Notes under the pieces: model-generated | Databases searched by the model: none | The model's input: only the letters and a program-made list of their open reading frames with translations | Told to the model about the DNA's origin: nothing | Part shown: positions 11,801 to 23,231 of the stretch, piece after piece | How the letters are laid out: each line of letters opens with the position of its first letter | Numbering within the stretch: position 1 is the first letter of the stretch | Position numbers and translations under genes: made by a program | From: Strigamia acuminata | Lineage: Eukaryota > Arthropoda > Chilopoda > Geophilomorpha > Linotaeniidae | Direction of reading: 5' to 3' | DNA length: 64,000 nt | NCBI GenBank assembly: GCA_949358305.1 | Contig: OX442320.1 | Span: 9,006,259-9,070,258, forward strand

Positions 11801-12902
11801 TCGGATTTTGATGACACTTGGTTTGGGGGTTTCTTACCTCTTTGGCAAATAATCTATATCCTGTCATGTATTGTAATGCGGCTACTTCAAAAAGAAGTTC
11901 GCCATCAATTGAATGGTGTAAGGTGTCTTGATGAATCAAAAACTTGGAAAAAATTACAATTTTAACAGATGATTTACATAAAAGAAAAATCCAACCTTGT
12001 AAAGGTTCGGTTCTACTGATGGCTCTGTATGATTCCACATAATAGCAGCATGCGTGTAGTGGCCCTTGAATTTTATTTTCTCTTCTGTAAAATGAAAAAA
12101 CTTTAAATATAAACATTAAAAAAAATGTCTTATCTTTCTCTGTACTCATAGTTAGCATGAGGCAGCTTCCAGTTATCATATTTACAGCCTCAACTGTCAT
12201 TAACTCGTGAACTGGTTTGATACAACCTCCTCGCAATGCATCCTCACACTATACACAAATAGAAAAGTCAAACACAAATAAAAATATAAAATGCAATTTC
12301 AAACTTACTATTACTTGAACTTGCAAATCTTGAGGTTTCACACGAAAACTATTCCATAATTGAAAAGCGTCTGTAAAATTGCCAAACAAATTGTTGGTTT
12401 GGTTTAACATCATCATCTGAACCTCCATGCTGCATAAAGTAATGGATGGAAATGTGGCAGATAGACGTTGCTGGAGCTTTACTTCGGTCACCGTTGCGCC
12501 GTTGAAATAAACGATGATTCGAGTAGCAATTTGGTAGATGCAGCCGGTAAAACAACAAATTATTACTGCAAACCACACAATCTTAAACAGCAGGCTGTAG
12601 GATTTGTCGGAAAACTTATTGAGTCCGAACAAATCATTTTGTTTGCTACAGCATTTGCATTTTCTTCTTGTTTTTCCATTTTTTCTGCGAATGTTTGCCT
12701 TAAGTGGACGAATAACTCGCACACGGTTTCGGTGCAACTTCATGTATAGATGGACTATAAATGTATAGAGCCGTGTTATGTCTACGATAAAATGGCCGAT
12801 AGTTCCAACCAAGCGAAAGTTCTGCATCACTAAAGCCATCAAATCTGCATTTTGTTCGTTGTGAGTAATGGATGGGTGGCGAGATAATATTTTCATACAC
12901 AT
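8842..12902 (-). CDS. DEG/ENaC-family ion channel, gene D (complete, 454 aa, large intron 5)
   Basis: Exons 12309-12902, 12146-12248, 11996-12084, 11838-11942, 11421-11527 and 8842-9208 join in frame to 454 residues. The ATG at 12902 (MCMKIL) matches the start of gene B. D, G and J form a subgroup: intron 4 is about 310 bp instead of 60, intron 5 carries shared extra sequence, and exon 2 reads CEDALRGGC. Intron 5 is 2.2 kb and holds a 20-bp satellite and a piggyBac-like MITE. Pore sequence FSDIGGTVGLYLGIS is intact. The protein is identical to gene G over exons 1-5 but differs at 10 of 121 residues in exon 6. Confidence 0.92.
9240..11400. other. Extra sequence in intron 5 of gene D, including a 20-bp satellite
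   Basis: Intron 5 is about 60 bp in B, C, E and K but 2.2 kb here. It holds an unassigned segment (9240-9800, with a short reading frame on the minus strand at 9266-9529 whose product I do not recognise) and a tandem array of the 20-bp unit ATGTTTAAAAACTTCAAATT at 9811-9958 and 10592-11092. An oligo-G run sits near 11237. The motif ATCGGGCAGAAA-TAAA-GTGATCGC occurs on both sides of the array (near 9538 and 11092), suggesting the satellite grew inside one inserted element. Confidence 0.85.
9959..10591. mobile_element. piggyBac-like MITE, 633 bp, TTAA target duplication
   Basis: The termini are CACTAGAACGGCC and GGCCGTTCTAGTG, flanked by TTAA on both sides (9955-9958 and 10592-10595), the hallmark of piggyBac-type insertion. 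It sits within a 20-bp satellite unit, and the sister array at 18623-19243 has the uninterrupted unit. The interior is a long foldback (about 10140-10565) with repeated ACCGGT and GTGCAC palindromes and no transposase. It is absent from the duplicate copy, so it either inserted after the duplication or was excised from the other copy. Confidence 0.88.
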
Positions 12903-13137
12903 AGCAAGAATAATCAAAATAATTGATTGTTTTGTTTGAATTAAGTATTGATTCTCACTTAGACCAACGATAACGTGTCATACGGGAATAAAAATGTGTT
13001 TACATTAGTCTTACGACTAAATTTACGTCATATTTAAACTGTTATGTATTTTTGGTGCAGGAATAGTCAATAATTTCAAAAACACGTGTGAGTAATCGAT
13101 GTAACAATGTGAGGAAATTGAGAAAATACAAGATTTC

Positions 13138-14651
13138 TTATTTACGAAAGGTGTAGCGGATGAAAGTTTCTATTAAATCAACGAGTGTGAAAACACTGAT
13201 GCCAAGATACAGTCCGAGGGTGCCTCCGATGTCACTGAACAATGCCGATGCTGTGAACATTTCCATCTCTATTATTAATTCAGTTTTGTCTTCATCAAAA
13301 TCAAAAAACAGAACTGTAGTGTTTGCCTTTATTGTGTGCTGTCGATGCAAAACGTATTGCATCTCGTTGCATTTCCGCTTACACTGACACTTTTCCAAGT
13401 GCTGCATCATATTGAAAACGATTGGAAATATTCTCTCGTAATTAGCTTTGATGTCTGAAAAGTTAGTGCATGGCGCAAGTCGTGTGCTGTTGACAAATGG
13501 CAATCTGAATAGAAAATAAATTCTGTTTTTTTTAAAAGCATATACGAGATTGAATAAATTACTTACCCACAGCTTAATTCCTTTTCTACTAGCTTGTTAA
13601 TGCAGTTGTGTGAGCAAGCAAAAGACATTTCTTCCGTCACACAAGGATTTCGGGCTGTATTTAAATTTTTCATCTACAAATATAATAAAGAAAAAGCACA
13701 AATTTATTAGTTTCTGAATAATTCTCGACATTTTACCTCTTTGGAAAATAATCTGTATCCTGACTTGTATTGTAATTCAGCTATTTCAACAAGAAGTTCT
13801 CCATCAATTGAATGGTGAAAGGAGTCTTGATGAATCAAAAACTATATAAAGGTTACGATTTTAATAAATGATTTACAAGAGTTATAAAATTAAACCTGAT
13901 AGCTATTCGTAGCTACTGATGGCTGTGTACGATTCCAAATAATAGAGGCAGTTGTGTATTTGCCCCTGAAATCCATTTTCTCTTCTGTAAAATTAAACAA
14001 CTTTGAACATAAACTCTAAAATATAATGTCTTGGTTTATCTATACTCATAGTTAGCATGGTGCAGCTTCCACTCATCATATTTACAGCCTCAACTGTCAT
14101 CACTTCATGAACTGTTTTAATGCATCTTGATTTGAATGCGTTTATACACTGCACGCAAACAAAGATAAAGTCAAACACAAACAAAAAGGTAAAATAATCT
14201 ATAGTCTTCAACTTACTACTGTTTTAAAACTTAAATCTTGAGGTTTCACACGTAAACTGTCCCATAATTGAAAAGCGTCGGTAAAATTGTCAAAAAAATT
14301 ATTGTTACTCGTATGTAGTGTCGCGATTAGAATTTCTTTGTTACATAAAGTAATGGATGGAAATGTGATAGACGTGCGTTTCTGGAGCTTTACTTCGGTT
14401 ACAATTGCGCCGTCGAGATAAACGATGACGCGAGTAGCAATTTGGTAGACGCAGCCGGTAAAACAACAAATTATTACCACAAACCACACAAACTTAAACA
14501 GCAGGCTGTGGGATTTGTCAGTAAACTTGTTGAGTCCAAAGTAATTGTTTTGATTGCTGCAGTAGTTACATTTTCCTTTTGTTTCCTCATTATTAATGGA
14601 AAGGTTCGCTTCAAGTGGCCGCTTAGCTCCCACTTGGTTTCGGTGCAACAT
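13138..14651 (-). CDS. DEG/ENaC-family ion channel, gene E (complete, 401 aa)
   Basis: Exons 14217-14651, 14046-14148, 13896-13984, 13737-13841, 13567-13673 and 13138-13504 give 401 residues with all phases matching. The start MLHRNQ is preceded by an in-frame TAG, so the longer N-terminus of B and D is not available here. The HG position is YFGLNKF. Pore sequence FSDIGGTLGLYLGIS is intact and the tail ends RYTFRK. The only coding differences from gene H (21293-22806) that I could see are synonymous, so the two encode the same protein. Confidence 0.93.
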
Positions 14652-15076
14652 CGTCTATAGATTGACTATAAATGTCACTGCTTGGTTTGACGTGTATTTT
14701 AATGCACGTGTCATAGTTTTAACCTGCAAATGAAGATATTAAACATAGAATTGCTTTAAGGTGTACGAAAAAATGGCCGATAGTTCCAACCGAGAGGAAA
14801 TAATGTATCACTAAAGCTATAAAATCTGCATTGTGTTCGTTGTGAGGAATGGAGGAGTGATGAGATAATATTTTCATACACATTACACGTACAAGTATAC
14901 TTGTATAGCAAGAATAATCAAAATAATTGATTGTTTTGTTTGAATTAATTATTGATTCTCACTTAGACTAACGATAGCGTGTCATGTGGTAATAAAAATT
15001 GACGTCATATGTTCGGTGCATGAATAGTCAATAATTGATGTAAGAATGTGAGGAAATTGAGAAAATACAGGTTTTC
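14652..15076. other. Spacer with decayed N-terminal exon of gene E
   Basis: About 14770-14885 on the minus strand is still recognisably the extended N-terminal coding region seen in genes B and D (ATG, then a frame reading KILSHHSSIPHNE). An inserted segment and a TAG before the present start separate it from exon 1 of gene E. I infer that the short N-terminus of E/H is derived. The same relic is present at 22807-23231. Confidence 0.6.
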
Positions 15077-16844
15077 TTATTTGCGAAAGTGGTATCGGAT
15101 TAAAGTTTCTATTAAATCAACGAGTGTGAACACACTGATGCCAAGATAGAGTCCAACGGTGCCTCCGATGTCACTAAACAATGCCGATGCTGTGAACATT
15201 TCCTTTTCTATTATTAATTCAGTTTTTTCTCCATCAAATCTAAAACTCAACTTTGAATCGTTATTCTTGTGTTTTTCTTTGTGATGTCGATGCAAAACGT
15301 ATTGCATCTCGTTGCATTTCCTTTTGCACTGACAATTTTCCAAGTGTTGTATCAAATTGTAAACGATTGGAAATATTCTATCGTAATTAGCTTTGATGTC
15401 TGAAAACGTAGTGCACGGGGGACGTCGTGTGCTGTTGACAAATGGCAATCTGAATAGAAAATGAATTATGTTTGTAAAAGCATATTGTTACGCGGTGGAG
15501 TCACACCGTAAACCGGTTGTCTCTTCCGCGCTTCCGTAAGTTTTTGGTTTAATTGGTTTTACTAAATGTCACCAGAGTTCGCCTTTGACGGTGATGTAAT
15601 TGGATTATTCTATTATTTCTGACGGGGAGAAATAATAGAATAATTCAGTTTTATAGTAAAACCAATTAAACCAAAAGCTTACGGAAGCGCGGAGGAGACA
15701 AACGGTTTACAGTGTGACGCCACCGCGTAACAATATACGAGATTGAAAGTATTACTTACCCACAGCTTAATTCTTTTTCTACTAGGTTCTTAATGCAGTT
15801 ATATGAGCAAGCAAAAGCCATTTCTTCCGTCACGCAAGGATTTCGGGCCGTATTTAAATTCTGTAACTAAAAATATAATAAAGAAAAAGCACAAATTTAT
15901 TAGTTTCTGAATAATTCTCGACATTTCACCTCTTTGGAAAATAATGTATATCCTGACATGTATTGTAATTCAGCTATTTCAAGAAGAAGCTCGCCATCAA
16001 TTGAATGGTGAAATGTGTCTTGATGAACCAAAAACTGGATAAAGGTTATGATTTTAATAAATGATCTACAAGAGATAAAAAATTAAACCTGATAGTCATT
16101 CGCAGCTACTGATGGCTCTGTATGATTCCAAATAATACTAAGATATGTGAGTTTTCCCCTGAAATTCATTTTCTTCTCTGTAATATGAAACAACTTTGAA
16201 CATAAACTCCAAAAAATAATGTCTCGACTTAGCTCTACTCATAGTTAGCATGGTGCAGCTTCCGCTCATCATATTTACAGCCTCAACTGTCATTGCTTCA
16301 TGAACTGGTTCGATACAACTTGATTGATTCGTAAATATGTTTATACACTACAAAGAAAGAAAGAAAAAGTCAAACATAAACAAAAATGTAAAATAATCTA
16401 CAGTCTTCAACTTACTCGTGTGTGAAAACTTAAATCTTGAGATTTCACACGTAAACTGTCCCATAATTGAAAAGCGTCCGTAAAATTGCCAAAAAAATTG
16501 GTGTTTTCTAGTGTGGCCGTATGAATATCTCTGTTGCATAAAGTAATGGATGGGAATGTGACAGAAATGCGTTTCTGGAGCTTCACTTCGGTTACAATTG
16601 CACCGTCGAGGTAAACGATGACGCGAGTAGCAATTTGGTAGATGCAACCCGTAAAACAACAAATTATTACTACAAACCACACAAACTTAAACAGCAGGCT
16701 GTGGGACTTGTCAGTAAACTTGTTGAGTCCCAACAAATTGTTTTGATTGCTGCAGCAGTTACATTTTCCTTTTGTTTCCTCATTATTAATGGAAAGGTTC
16801 GCTTCAAGTCGCTGCTTAGCTCCCACTTGGTTTCGGCGCGACAT
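15077..16844 (-). CDS. DEG/ENaC-family ion channel, gene F (complete, 403 aa)
   Basis: Exons 16416-16844, 16239-16347, 16089-16177, 15930-16034, 15760-15866 and 15077-15449 join to 403 residues. Exon 2 is 6 nt longer than usual (a Thr-Asn-Gln-type insertion), and exon 6 carries two extra codons in the lysine-rich loop before the pore, shared with gene I. Intron 5 contains a 249-bp MITE. TM1, TFPSITLCN, the FSDIGGTVGLYLGIS pore and the tail RYHFRK are intact. The 5' third of exon 1 differs from its duplicate I, which marks the edge of the segmental duplication. Confidence 0.92.
15485..15733. mobile_element. Tc1/mariner-like MITE, 249 bp, TA target duplication
   Basis: Begins TTGTTACGCGGTGG and ends CCACCGCGTAACAA, with TA on each side (15483-15484, 15734-15735). 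The empty site is visible in the same intron of gene E (GCATATACGAG). The interior is almost fully self-complementary, with a core TTCTATTATTTCTGACGGGG hairpin. It is non-coding and lies within intron 5 of gene F. An identical copy sits in gene I. Confidence 0.9.
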
Positions 16845-17653
16845 TGTGTGTATAGATTTACTATGAACGTCAGCTGGTTTTGTAAGCGTAGATGTTTATC
16901 TAGTGTAGCTACGCCTCTGAGTTCATCTATAAATCATGTTGCACGGAAATTGAGTCAGAGTTAATCGTTGTTGGTTGGAAACGATGGAAACGCCTGATTG
17001 CACATTTTGAGTTGCTTTCTGGATTCGGCTGAACAGAGTTCCAATATTTATTTGGATGGAGTTGTGTTCACGCCAAAATGTGATTCAATCAAACCATACC
17101 GGGTTTTAGTAGAAACAGGTTTTAGAAACATCTCACTACGATGGCTGCCATTTTATTATCATGTAATGCGCAACCATCGACTGTTATACTGCTGACGTTA
17201 TTTAATGAATTCCAATCAGAATCCAATCGTTGAATCAAGTTTTGGGAACTCGATTGACGAACGGAGTTGTTGGGCAATCGGATCTAGATCCGTGAACGGA
17301 GTTTAGTATTTACACTAATCTTGGATCTAGATCCGCAGCTTCGGATGAGATCCAAAAGCTTGGTGTGAACATAGTTTAACAGTGCTTTGTGAGTTTTGTG
17401 CGCCCCGCCGTACATTTACACTCGTTTACAACAAGAATAATTATTTTGTTTGAATTAAGCATGGATTTTCATATAAAATCACGATAACTTATTGTACAGC
17501 AATAAAAATGTGTATAAATTAGTTTTATGACTAAATTAACGACAATTTGAAAGTGTTATGTATTTTTGGTGCACATAAGTGGTCATTAATATCAAGAACA
17601 CGTGTACGTAATCGATGTAAGAATGTGAGGAAATTGATAAAACACAAGTTTTC
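16845..17653. other. Spacer between genes F and G
   Basis: Homologous to the C/D spacer (7110-8841) and the I/J spacer (25003-25917). It lacks the 699-bp MITE found in the C/D spacer and so shows the empty target site. It contains a left-truncated copy of the CATGTTCACACCAA element (17029-17374); the junction GGATTCGG/CTGAACAG shows where about 250 bp are missing relative to 7997-8247. No gene is seen. Confidence 0.7.
17029..17374. mobile_element. Left-truncated CATGTTCACACCAA-type MITE, copy 2
   Basis: Shares the right terminus TTGGTGTGAACATAG and interior with the elements at 8190-8562 and 25230-25638 but lacks the left inverted repeat. It contains a duplicated CGGATCTAGATCCG palindrome. 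Non-coding. Confidence 0.7.
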
Positions 17654-20600
17654 TTATTTACGAAAGTGGGAGCGGATGAAAGTTTCTATTAAATCAAAGA
17701 GTGTGAACACACTGATGCCAAGATAGAGTCCAATGGTGCCTCCGATGTCACTGAACAATGCCGATGATGTGAACATTTCCGTCTCTATTATTAATTCAGT
17801 TTTGTCTCCAGCAAATTGAAAATACAACATTGTAGTGTCACTCTTCGTTGTGAAATGTTGATGCAAAACATATTGCATTTCGTTGCATTTCCGCTTACAC
17901 TGACACGTTTTCAAGTGTTCCATCATATTTAAAACGAATGGAAATATTGTATCTAAATTAGCTTTGATTTCTTCAAAGTTTCTGCATGGATCAAGTTTTG
18001 TGTTGTTGACATATGGCAATCTAAAAAGAAAATCATAGAAACATATAAGAAAATCAAGGGCCGTTTAAAGACGGATTTTATTTATTGGCACCCCGTTTAA
18101 AATTTTTAACTTGCGAGAGGCTGACATTGACATATATTTGAGGCAAACCCAACTTAGGAATTAGCGCCGTTTTGATATTTATAGGCAAGCATGCAATCAC
18201 CTCTGGCTTATAACAATAGCTGATGACAAGTGGGATGTAGGCACTTGTATTTGCCCAACATTCTGCAAAACATATGTGTGCAAGCATATTCTTGGTGTTG
18301 TCGTAAAGGAGGGGTTTTTCTGTTGTGCCACCTGAAGCCAAAACTGTCCCAATCGGGCAGAAACGTAAACGTGATCGCTAAAGCTGCTTTTTTTGCGGAA
18401 AATAAAACTTCTTCAAAATGGTTTCATAAGTGTGGATAATGCAAATAGAGCATTTTGACAACAAAAATTTTGAAATTGGAGGTATTTTTTAGTCCGCAAT
18501 TGCCGCAATCGGACCGTAATGCCGCAATTTTGCAGAAAATCCGCAATTTGCCAATTTTGGGGGGTTTGTTACGAAAATCGAGTGAACGTGCGTATTGCGT
18601 GATACCGTATCATGTAATAACTTTGTTTAAAAACTTCAAATTATGTTTAAAAACTTCAAATTATGTTTAAAAACTTCAAATTATGTTTAAAAACTTCAAA
18701 TTATGTTTAAAAACTTCAAATTATGTTTAAAAACTTCAAATTATGTTTAAAAACTTCAAATTATGTTTAAAAACTTCAAATTATGTTTAAAAACTTCAAA
18801 TTATGTTTAAAAACTTCAAATTATGTTTAAAAACTTCAAATTATGTTTAAAAACTTCAAATTATGTTTAAAAACTTCAAATTATGTTTAAAAACTTCAAA
18901 TTATGTTTAAAAACTTCAAATTATGTTTAAAAACTTCAAATTATGTTTAAAAACTTCAAATTATGTTTAAAAACTTCAAATTATGTTTAAAAACTTCAAA
19001 TTATGTTTAAAAACTTCAAATTATGTTTAAAAACTTCAAATTATGTTTAAAAACTTCAAATTATGTTTAAAAACTTCAAATTATGTTTAAAAACTTCAAA
19101 TTATGTTTAAAAACTTCAAATTATGTTTAAAAACTTCAAATTATGTTTAAAAACTTCAAATTATGTTTAAAAACTTCAAATTATGTTTAAAAACTTCAAA
19201 TTATGTTTAAAAACTTCAAATTATGTTTAAAAACTTCAAATTATTATCGGGCAGAAAGATAAAAGTGATCGCCTTAAAAATGTAAAGAGTACGGTTTCAA
19301 GCAATTTTTGTAATTTGGTGATTGGTGTAATCGCAAATAGTGTGCAAATAAATAAATAAAAAGTGTGCAAACGATTTGTGTATTTAATTGGGGGGGGGGG
19401 GGGGTTAATAATATATCCCTTTTAAAGACTTTTATTTGCAATTTTTATTTCTTAATCTTTCAATAGAAAATTGCATGTACTAGGCACTAGGGTATGTACC
19501 ATGCACCATATTCGCGACTGGGGCAACACTATACGCCTACTCGGTCTACTTGTAAATGGATAAACATTTGCTTACCCACAACTTAACATTTTTTCTATTT
19601 TCTTGTTAATGCAGTTGTACGAGCAAGCCAAATATATTTCTTCTGTCACACAAGGATTTCGGCGTGTATTCAAATTCTGCATCTAAAATTATAATACATA
19701 TAAAGCACGAGTTTATTAATTTTTGAATAATTCTCGACGTTTTACATCTATAGCGCTTGCAGTTGCTGAGCTACGCCAATTTTAACGTACAAAAACTGTT
19801 GTAGGCTTCAATTATGATTTATAATAATGTTGTGAGTTATGCAAATGTTACGTGAATAAGTGAGTAAGAGTTGATCCTAATAAGTGAGAGTTTATTTGTG
19901 TGCAAGCTCCAATTGCAAATGGATAAACTGGCACAAATATAACAAAGTCCGAAGCTCGGATTTTGATGACACTTGGTTTGGGGGTTTCTTACCTCTTTGG
20001 CAAATAATCTATATCCTGTCATGTATTGTAATGCGGCTACTTCAAAAAGAAGTTCGCCATCAATTGAATGGTGTAAGGTGTCTTGATGAATCAAAAACTT
20101 GGAAAAAATTACAATTTTAACAGATGATTTACATAAAAGAAAAATCCAACCTTGTAAAGGTTCGGTTCTACTGATGGCTCTGTATGATTCCACATAATAG
20201 CAGCATGCGTGTAGTGGCCCTTGAATTTTATTTTCTCTTCTGTAAAATGAAAAAACTTTAAATATAAACATTAAAAAAAATGTCTTATCTTTCTCTGTAC
20301 TCATAGTTAGCATGAGGCAGCTTCCAGTTATCATATTTACAGCCTCAACTGTCATTAACTCGTGAACTGGTTTGATACAACCTCCTCGCAATGCATCCTC
20401 ACACTATACACAAATAGAAAAGTCAAACACAAATAAAAATATAAAATGCAATTTCAAACTTACTATTACTTGAACTTGCAAATCTTGAGGTTTCACACGA
20501 AAACTATTCCATAATTGAAAAGCGTCTGTAAAATTGCCAAACAAATTGTTGGTTTGGTTTAACATCATCATCTGAACCTCCATGCTGCATAAAGTAATGG

Positions 20601-21057
20601 ATGGAAATGTGGCAGATAGACGTTGCTGGAGCTTTACTTCGGTCACCGTTGCGCCGTTGAAATAAACGATGATTCGAGTAGCAATTTGGTAGATGCAGCC
20701 GGTAAAACAACAAATTATTACTGCAAACCACACAATCTTAAACAGCAGGCTGTAGGATTTGTCGGAAAACTTATTGAGTCCGAACAAATCATTTTGTTTG
20801 CTACAGCATTTGCATTTTCTTCTTGTTTTTCCATTTTTTCTGCGAATGTTTGCCTTAAGTGGACGAATAACTCGCACACGGTTTCGGTGCAACTTCATGT
20901 ATAGATGGACTATAAATGTATAGAGCCGTGTTATGTCTACGATAAAATGGCCGATAGTTCCAACCAAGCGAAAGTTCTGCATCACTAAAGCCATCAAATC
21001 TGCATTTTGTTCGTTGTGAGTAATGGATGGGTGGCGAGATAATATTTTCATACACAT
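17654..21057 (-). CDS. DEG/ENaC-family ion channel, gene G (complete, 454 aa; duplicate of D)
   Basis: Exons 20464-21057, 20301-20403, 20151-20239, 19993-20097, 19576-19682 and 17654-18020 give 454 residues. Exons 1-5 match gene D at the same offset (8155) with an identical predicted protein. Exon 6, which carries the second half of the ectodomain and the pore, differs at 10 of 121 residues (for example FSDIGGTIGLYLGIS against ...GTVGL..., and the tail IRSHFRK against IRYHFRK). Intron 5 holds an uninterrupted 20-bp satellite. The gene looks functional. Confidence 0.92.
18623..19243. repeat. 20-bp satellite array, about 31 units
   Basis: Uninterrupted tandem copies of ATGTTTAAAAACTTCAAATT within intron 5 of gene G. 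The units are essentially identical to each other and to the array in gene D. There are no unique spacers between units, so it is a satellite and not a CRISPR-like array. Confidence 0.97.
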
Positions 21058-21292
21058 AGCAAGAATAATCAAAATAATTGATTGTTTTGTTTGAATTAAG
21101 TATTGATTCTCACTTAGACCAACGATAACGTGTCATACGGGAATAAAAATGTGTTTACATTAGTCTTACGACTAAATTTACGTCATATTTAAACTGTTAT
21201 GTATTTTTGGTGCAGGAATAGTCAATAATTTCAAAAACACGTGTGAGTAATCGATGTAACAATGTGAGGAAATTGAGAAAATACAAGATTTC

Positions 21293-22806
21293 TTATTTAC
21301 GAAAGGTGTAGCGGATGAAAGTTTCTATTAAATCAACGAGTGTGAAAACACTGATGCCAAGATACAGTCCGAGGGTGCCTCCGATGTCACTGAACAATGC
21401 CGATGCTGTGAACATTTCCATCTCTATTATTAATTCAGTTTTGTCTTCATCAAAATCAAAAAATAGAACTGTAGTGTTTGCCTTTATTGTGTGCTGTCGA
21501 TGCAAAACGTATTGCATCTCGTTGCATTTCCGCTTACACTGACACTTTTCCAAGTGCTGCATCATATTGAAAACGATTGGAAATATTCTCTCGTAATTAG
21601 CTTTGATGTCTGAAAAGTTAGTGCATGGCGCAAGTCGTGTGCTGTTGACAAATGGCAATCTGAATAGAAAATAAATTCTGTTTTTTTTAAAAGCATATAC
21701 GAGATTGAATAAATTACTTACCCACAGCTTAATTCCTTTTCTACTAGCTTGTTAATGCAGTTGTGTGAGCAAGCAAAAGACATTTCTTCCGTCACACAAG
21801 GATTTCGGGCTGTATTTAAATTTTTCATCTACAAATATAATAAAGAAAAAGCACAAATTTATTAGTTTCTGAATAATTCTCGACATTTTACCTCTTTGGA
21901 AAATAATCTGTATCCTGACTTGTATTGTAATTCAGCTATTTCAACAAGAAGTTCTCCATCAATTGAATGGTGAAAGGAGTCTTGATGAATCAAAAACTAT
22001 ATAAAGGTTACGATTTTAATAAATGATTTACAAGAGTTATAAAATTAAACCTGATAGCTATTCGTAGCTACTGATGGCTGTGTACGATTCCAAATAATAG
22101 AGGCAGTTGTGTATTTGCCCCTGAAATCCATTTTCTCTTCTGTAAAATCAAACAACTTTGAACATAAACTCTAAAATATAATATCTTGGTTTATCTATAC
22201 TCATAGTTAGCATGGTGCAGCTTCCACTCATCATATTTACAGCCTCAACTGTCATCACTTCATGAACTGTTTTAATGCATCTTGATTTGAATGCGTTTAT
22301 ACACTGCACGCAAACAAAGATAAAGTCAAACACAAACAAAAAGGTAAAATAATCTATAGTCTTCAACTTACTACTGTTTTAAAACTTAAATCTTGAGGTT
22401 TCACACGTAAACTGTCCCATAATTGAAAAGCGTCGGTAAAATTGTCAAAAAAATTATTGTTACTCGTATGTAGTGTCGCGATTAGAATTTCTTTGTTACA
22501 TAAAGTAATAGATGGAAATGTGATAGACGTGCGTTTCTGGAGCTTTACTTCGGTTACAATTGCGCCGTCGAGATAAACGATGACGCGAGTAGCAATTTGG
22601 TAGACGCAGCCGGTAAAACAACAAATTATTACCACAAACCACACAAACTTAAACAGCAGGCTGTGGGATTTGTCAGTAAACTTGTTGAGTCCAAAGTAAT
22701 TGTTTTGATTGCTGCAGTAGTTACATTTTCCTTTTGTTTCCTCATTATTAATGGAAAGGTTCGCTTCAAGTGGCCGCTTAGCTCCCACTTGGTTTCGGTG
22801 CAACAT
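21293..22806 (-). CDS. DEG/ENaC-family ion channel, gene H (complete, 401 aa; duplicate of E)
   Basis: Exons 22372-22806, 22201-22303, 22051-22139, 21892-21996, 21722-21828 and 21293-21659, the exact 8155-bp-shifted counterpart of gene E. The differences I can see are synonymous (near 21463 and 22507) or intronic (near 22149 and 22180), so the encoded protein is the same. It has the full set of family motifs. Confidence 0.92.
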
Positions 22807-23231
22807 CGTCTATAGATTGACTATAAATGTCACTGCTTGGTTTGACGTGTATTTTAATGCACGTGTCATAGTTTTAACCTGCAAATGAAGATATTAAACA
22901 TAGAATTGCTTTAAGGTGTACGAAAAAATGGCCGATAGTTCCAACCGAGAGGAAATAATGTATCACTAAAGCTATAAAATCTGCATTGTGTTCGTTGTGA
23001 GGAATGGAGGAGTGATGAGATAATATTTTCATACACATTACACGTACAAGTATACTTGTATAGCAAGAATAATCAAAATAATTGATTGTTTTGTTTGAAT
23101 TAATTATTGATTCTCACTTAGACTAACGATAGCGTGTCATGTGGTAATAAAAATTGACGTCATATGTTCGGTGCATGAATAGTCAATAATTGATGTAAGA
23201 ATGTGAGGAAATTGAGAAAATACAGGTTTTC

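Larger units (their letters stand above)
9138..16610. repeat. Segmental duplication, copy 1 (D exon 6 to F exon 1)
   Basis: This block is almost base-for-base the same as 17950-24765. The only differences I found by eye are a few substitutions (for example near 13308, 14025 and 14352), one 20-bp satellite unit and a 637-bp piggyBac-like insertion. The left edge is inside exon 6 of gene D, where 9137 differs from 17949. The right edge is inside exon 1 of gene F, where 16611 differs from 24766. Beyond both edges the sequences are clearly diverged. Confidence 0.93.

Noticed and set aside
18623-19243. Regular 20-bp repeats resembling a CRISPR array
   Set aside because: Units abut directly without variable spacers, in a eukaryotic intron and with no cas genes.
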